DNA of 9,392 nt from Dehalococcoidia bacterium (GTDB lineage: Bacteria > Chloroflexota > Dehalococcoidia > Dehalococcoidales > UBA1222): the NCBI GenBank assembly GCA_009779655.1, contig WRDV01000031.1:1-9392 (forward strand), given 5' to 3'. Shown piece by piece: positions 6,480 to 9,392 of the stretch. The stretch's first letter is position 1. Every line of letters starts with the position of its first letter. The notes beneath the pieces are model-generated. The model worked only from the letters and a program-made list of their open reading frames with translations. It had not been told where the DNA came from and made no database searches. A program made the position numbers and the translations under genes.

Positions 6480-7286
6480 CTATCTCCTATTGCCCTGGCG
6501 CGCCGGTGGTTTGCGCCAAAAGGAATTCTCAGATAAAGGCCACCATAACATAAGCGTCTTAGGCAGTGTTGACAGACCGCCCCAGCCACTGAAGAAATAC
6601 TGAATAACGATACGTATAACGGCGTTGATTACCCAATACAGCGCAAGACCGCTGGGAACACTGAGTGAGAAGAAGCCGAACATAATCGGCATCATCACCT
6701 GCATCATCTGCGTCTGCTGGGCAGCCTGCGGCGTAGCAGCCTTCTGCGCAATCATTTTTTGCTGCAGCCACATGCTCAAACCAACAAAAATAGCCAGTAA
6801 ATAATCCGGCGTGCCCAAATTCAGCCATAGGAACTGAGTGTTAAGCGGGATAGCAGCAAATACCGCTGTCCAGTTATAGAGCTGCCCAGAAAGACCAAGG
6901 AAGCTCTCCGGTGTAATAGCCATAACACCGCGAATAGTTTGGTAAAGAGCAATCCAGATTGGCATGGGCAATAACATTGGAATCAGACAACCTGCCGGAT
7001 TGACACCTGACTCGCGATAAAGCCTCATCTGCTCCTGTCTCAGCATATTGGGGTCTTTGGCATACTTACGCTGCAGCTCAGCGATCTTAGGTTGCAGATC
7101 CATCATGGCTTTGCTGGATTTCATCTGGCGCAAAGTCAGCGGATAGGTAACTAAGTTAATCAGTAGCGTAAGTCCAATAATAGATAAACCAAAGTTATTC
7201 CCCAGAAAATGTGACAACGCTATCATGACGTTCGTCATGGGCTGGAGGATTATTAAATTCCAAACTTGACCTATGATATCACTCAA
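6480..7286 (-). CDS. yidC: Membrane protein insertase, YidC/Oxa1 family
   Basis: This insertase places proteins into the cytoplasmic membrane, alone or with Sec. At 268 residues it is the short Oxa1/SpoIIIJ-type form, without the large periplasmic domain of Proteobacteria. Likely membrane segments are near 8-27, 33-51, 97-119, 151-175 and a pair within 196-232. The family motif TYPLTLRQMKSSKAMM holds R53, the likely groove arginine. It is followed by the coiled cytoplasmic segment LQPKIAELQRKYAKDPNMLRQEQ, then YRESGVNPAGCLIPMLLPMPIWIALY and PSGLALYWVINAVI. The C-terminal tail is basic. The start is TTG at 7286, preceded by GAGGG about 8 bases upstream, with an in-frame TAA two codons before it. 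The next Met (residue 17) would shorten the first hydrophobic stretch. No lipobox is visible. It lies between the propeller lipoprotein gene (72-base gap) and jag. Confidence 0.94.
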   Translation of the reverse strand: MSDIIGQVWNLIILQPMTNVMIALSHFLGNNFGLSIIGLTLLINLVTYPLTLRQMKSSKAMMDLQPKIAELQRKYAKDPNMLRQEQMRLYRESGVNPAGCLIPMLLPMPIWIALYQTIRGVMAITPESFLGLSGQLYNWTAVFAAIPLNTQFLWLNLGTPDYLLAIFVGLSMWLQQKMIAQKAATPQAAQQTQMMQVMMPIMFGFFSLSVPSGLALYWVINAVIRIVIQYFFSGWGGLSTLPKTLMLWWPLSENSFWRKPPARQGNRR

Positions 7287-7358
7287 TGCTTAATCCCTCA
7301 CTAACCAGCTTGCGCCGGAAAACTATTTCTTTTTCTAAACTTATCCTGCAAGTATTGA

Positions 7359-8633
7359 TTATTTTGTCTCCGTAGCAGGTACAGTAATCGTAGTCGGTAC
7401 AAGTACAGTAATCGTAGTCGGTACAAGTACAGTAACTGTCGGGACCGCCTGTCCGGTGTTGCCGCTAACTGACTCGAGCGCAAACGATTTGAATGCGCCG
7501 TTATCGGCGTTAACAGCATAAATCTTATCCGGATGCAAAGAATGAATATACACTATACCGTTCTCGGCATAGAGCTGCGAGTTTACCAACAACGACGGCT
7601 GGCTATCTGAAACGCGCAGATCCACTTCCATCCGCCTAGTGCCGTTATTGCCACCGGTTGCGTTAAGCGTATACACTCTGCCTCTCTCGGTGACTACAAC
7701 CACCTTGCCGTTTGAGACAACCGGAGAAGAAGATATGGAGGAGTCCAAATCAAACACTACCACCCTAGACGGATTGGCGATATCCACCGCATACACATTG
7801 CCATCCATGCACGGAGCATATAAGAAACCATCAAACAACACCGGTGTAGCCCAGAACCATTCTTTTGGCTTCTTGTCATTTTGATTATTTGCCGGATACC
7901 GCCATTTCTGTTCGCCTGTTACTTCATCAAACGCATAAATATTCCGGTCTAAAGAAACGGCGTACACCACACCGCCAGACACCAGCGGCGTAGCCATCAT
8001 AGCGCCGCCTATTTGTTTGGACCATTTCTCCTGACCAGTGACAGCGTCTACGGCATATACCTTCTTATCAAAAGAACCAAAAAACAAAACCCCGTTGGAC
8101 AACACCGGAGTAGACCAAATCTTTGCCTTTGTCGAAAACTTCCAATCCTGAGCAAGAGTATCGGCATGTAGTGAGTATATATTGCCGTTAGACGATGCAA
8201 TATATACCCGCCCATTGCTCACAATCGGTCCGCCAACGATAGTTTTATTGTTCTTCTCGTCAAGCACTGCCGAGCTAAGTTGCTGTGTGGTGAGATCATA
8301 AACATAAATCTTACCGTTATAGCCTGCAAAGTAGACCATATTGCCCAAAACAGCCGGAGTGCCGTAAACCGCGATGGAAGCTTCACCGCCTCCGCAACCT
8401 AAGAATCCGGCATTGCTAGCTTCTCTAATTGGCACAACTCCTTCGCGAATAAGAATATCGCCTGCACCGACAGAGATAATATTGAGCTGCCCGCTGCCGG
8501 AAACAGTATAAATGTTTCCATTGTGCACGGTAACACCGGCCCAACCAGCCGCAACCGCACCAGAAGCGCAACTGCTTAATACAGCAAGCATAGTCAGCAA
8601 AATGCTCAAAACAGCCAAAATACTTTTTTTCAA
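7359..8633 (-). CDS. Lipoprotein with PQQ-type beta-propeller repeats (BamB-like fold)
   Basis: The 424-residue product begins with a basic N-terminus and hydrophobic stretch ending in the lipobox LSSC (Cys22), so it is probably a lipid-anchored extracytoplasmic protein. From about residue 31 to 380 it carries seven or eight propeller-like repeats. The clearest have the PQQ/outer-membrane-assembly pattern, such as STPVLSNGVLFFGSFDKKVY with AVDAVTGQEKW (175-204), ATPLVSGGVVYAVSLDRNIY with AFDEVTGEQKW (214-244), and 262-285. No enzyme active site is apparent, so binding or scaffolding is the likely role. A low-complexity tail (about 397-424) is built on VLVPTTIT repeats. The start is TTG at 8633, with AAGGA 8 bases upstream. 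An ATG five bases upstream of the TTG is out of frame and stops after two codons. It sits between yidD and yidC, suggesting an envelope role. The exact function is unknown. Confidence 0.85.
   Translation of the reverse strand: MKKSILAVLSILLTMLAVLSSCASGAVAAGWAGVTVHNGNIYTVSGSGQLNIISVGAGDILIREGVVPIREASNAGFLGCGGGEASIAVYGTPAVLGNMVYFAGYNGKIYVYDLTTQQLSSAVLDEKNNKTIVGGPIVSNGRVYIASSNGNIYSLHADTLAQDWKFSTKAKIWSTPVLSNGVLFFGSFDKKVYAVDAVTGQEKWSKQIGGAMMATPLVSGGVVYAVSLDRNIYAFDEVTGEQKWRYPANNQNDKKPKEWFWATPVLFDGFLYAPCMDGNVYAVDIANPSRVVVFDLDSSISSSPVVSNGKVVVVTERGRVYTLNATGGNNGTRRMEVDLRVSDSQPSLLVNSQLYAENGIVYIHSLHPDKIYAVNADNGAFKSFALESVSGNTGQAVPTVTVLVPTTITVLVPTTITVPATETK
7379..7436. repeat. 24-bp tandem repeat in the propeller lipoprotein gene
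   Basis: Two identical 24-base units (7379-7402 and 7403-7426) are followed by a partial third unit (first 9 bases match). Read on the minus strand, each unit encodes eight residues, TVLVPTTI. Because the unit is a multiple of three, gain or loss of copies keeps the reading frame and only changes the length of the C-terminal tail. Confidence 0.95.
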
Positions 8634-8659
8634 ATCATATTTCCTTCATCATAATTTCT

Positions 8660-8884
8660 TCATCGGCGCTTATCAGGCACGGGATCATATCCTCCATCAT
8701 GCCAAGGATGACAGCGGGCAATGCGACACATCCCCATCCAAATCCCTCTAAACAGTCCAAAGCGAGAAATCGCCTCATACGTATACTGCGAACAAGTAGG
8801 TTGATAGCGACAACTCGAAGGTATCACCCGCGACAGCGTCTGCTGATAAAACCCAATCATTCCGAGAACAATTTTCTTTGCCAT
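8660..8884 (-). CDS. yidD: Membrane protein insertion efficiency factor YidD
   Basis: This 74-residue protein of the YidD family helps the insertion of proteins by YidC and is membrane-associated through an N-terminal amphipathic segment. The family signature is complete: IPSSCRYQPTCSQYTYEAI at 21-39, and RCHPWHDGGYDPVP at 57-70. Cysteines are at 25, 31, 53 and 58. The length is normal for the family. The ATG overlaps the rnpA stop by one base (TAATG), and there is little Shine-Dalgarno signal. Translation is probably coupled to rnpA. The gene ends 26 bases before the propeller lipoprotein gene. Confidence 0.95.
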   Translation of the reverse strand: MAKKIVLGMIGFYQQTLSRVIPSSCRYQPTCSQYTYEAISRFGLFRGIWMGMCRIARCHPWHDGGYDPVPDKRR

Positions 8885-9216
8885 TATCTTATCAATAGAC
8901 CAACCTTGGCAAGTACACTCAACACCGTACCTTGCAACGCAGAAAACTCTGCGAGCACCGCCTGTGGTCTGGCGCTGATGATAATGTCCATACCAGGCTT
9001 AAGCTCTATCTGTCGCATTACCTCACGTAGGCGGCGCTTAACCTGATTGCGCACGACAGCCCCGCCAACGCGCTTACTGACAATGAAACCATAACGAGAC
9101 AGGGGCAGATTATTTGCACAACTTTTTATTCCAAGCACTCCGCCATTTACCCACCTGCTTAGCTCGTGCACCCTAGCAAAATCACCCGGTTTGGTAAGGT
9201 ACTGTTCCCCTTTCAT
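8884..9216 (-). CDS. rnpA: Ribonuclease P protein component
   Basis: This protein subunit of RNase P supports the RNA subunit in removing 5' leaders from pre-tRNAs. It is 110 residues, normal for the family. The N-terminal pattern is YLTKPGDFARVHELSRWVNGG. The YGFIVSKRVGGAVVRNQVKRR region holds the RNR signature RNQVKRRLRE at 56-65. The central cleft residues and the GMDIIISARPQA strand are as expected. The ATG at 9216 has only a weak GA-rich site (GATGAGAG) just upstream, and no upstream in-frame alternative is evident. The gene follows rpmH by 63 bases and overlaps yidD by one base, the usual rpmH-rnpA-yidD order. Confidence 0.95.
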   Translation of the reverse strand: MKGEQYLTKPGDFARVHELSRWVNGGVLGIKSCANNLPLSRYGFIVSKRVGGAVVRNQVKRRLREVMRQIELKPGMDIIISARPQAVLAEFSALQGTVLSVLAKVGLLIR

Positions 9217-9279
9217 ACTCTCATCCGGATAAACTAGCTAAATCTCGAAACTAAGGCTGTCTAGAGGAAACAATTATTG

Positions 9280-9392
9280 TTATACAACAGTAAGACGCTG
9301 GCGTCCTTTAAGACGACGGGACTTGAGCACATTTTGACCGCTACGAGTGCTCATTCGCTTAAGGAAACCATGCTCTCGCTTGCGCGGAATAC
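9280..9392 (-). CDS. rpmH: 50S ribosomal protein L34 (5' end cut by window edge)
   Basis: On the minus strand the frame entering at 9390 encodes 36 residues, IPRKREHGFLKRMSTRSGQN then VLKSRRLKGRQRLTVV, and ends in TAA at 9282-9280. This is the conserved body of L34, a very basic large-subunit ribosomal protein of about 44-48 residues, with the family pattern HGFLKRM-TRSG-NVL--RR-KGR--L. Roughly the first eight to ten residues lie outside the window. It is the first visible gene of the rnpA-yidD-yidC-jag block, and the operon promoter is therefore not seen. Confidence 0.95.
   Translation of the reverse strand, partial: IPRKREHGFLKRMSTRSGQNVLKSRRLKGRQRLTVV

Noticed and set aside
9269..9281. 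Palindrome AACAATTATTGTT at the rpmH stop codon
   Set aside because: Six AT-rich base pairs with a one-base centre cannot form a stable RNA hairpin. It has no terminator T-run and could be chance.

Overview
The window looks like chromosomal DNA of a bacterium, most probably a Chloroflexota relative of the Dehalococcoidia. This placement is an inference. It rests on mid-GC composition, a compact minus-strand rpmH-rnpA-yidD-(beta-propeller lipoprotein)-yidC-jag cluster, a type-2 isoleucyl-tRNA synthetase, a TrpB2-type tryptophan synthase beta chain and two T-box leaders. No 16S or other phylogenetic marker gene is present to confirm it.

Left part (1-2359): the 3' end of an IS5-family transposase gene (plus strand) is followed by a near-consensus promoter and a tryptophan T-box riboswitch. 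The riboswitch has a UGG specifier, a UGGC acceptor-binding bulge and a strong terminator, and it controls a monocistronic trpB2 gene. Downstream lies a decayed minus-strand copy of a related IS5 transposase 3' end, directly abutting the ileS stop codon. The trpB2 cassette is therefore bracketed by two related transposase 3' ends that face each other.

Middle part (2360-5764, minus strand): ileS (1019 codons) is preceded by its own isoleucine T-box leader (AUC specifier, UGGU bulge, terminator). A candidate promoter overlaps the 3' end of jag.

Right part (5750-9392, minus strand): rpmH (5' end cut by the window edge), rnpA, yidD, a lipoprotein with a PQQ-type beta-propeller, yidC and jag. rnpA and yidD overlap by one base; the other gaps are short, so the block reads as one operon. 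The genes link the last ribosomal protein, RNase P maturation of tRNAs, membrane-protein insertion (YidD, YidC) and an RNA-binding KH/R3H protein (Jag/KhpB). The propeller lipoprotein is the non-standard member.

The two T-boxes are the main regulatory theme. Each reads the charging level of one tRNA, and each matches its downstream gene by two independent signals: the specifier codon and the base that pairs with the tRNA discriminator.
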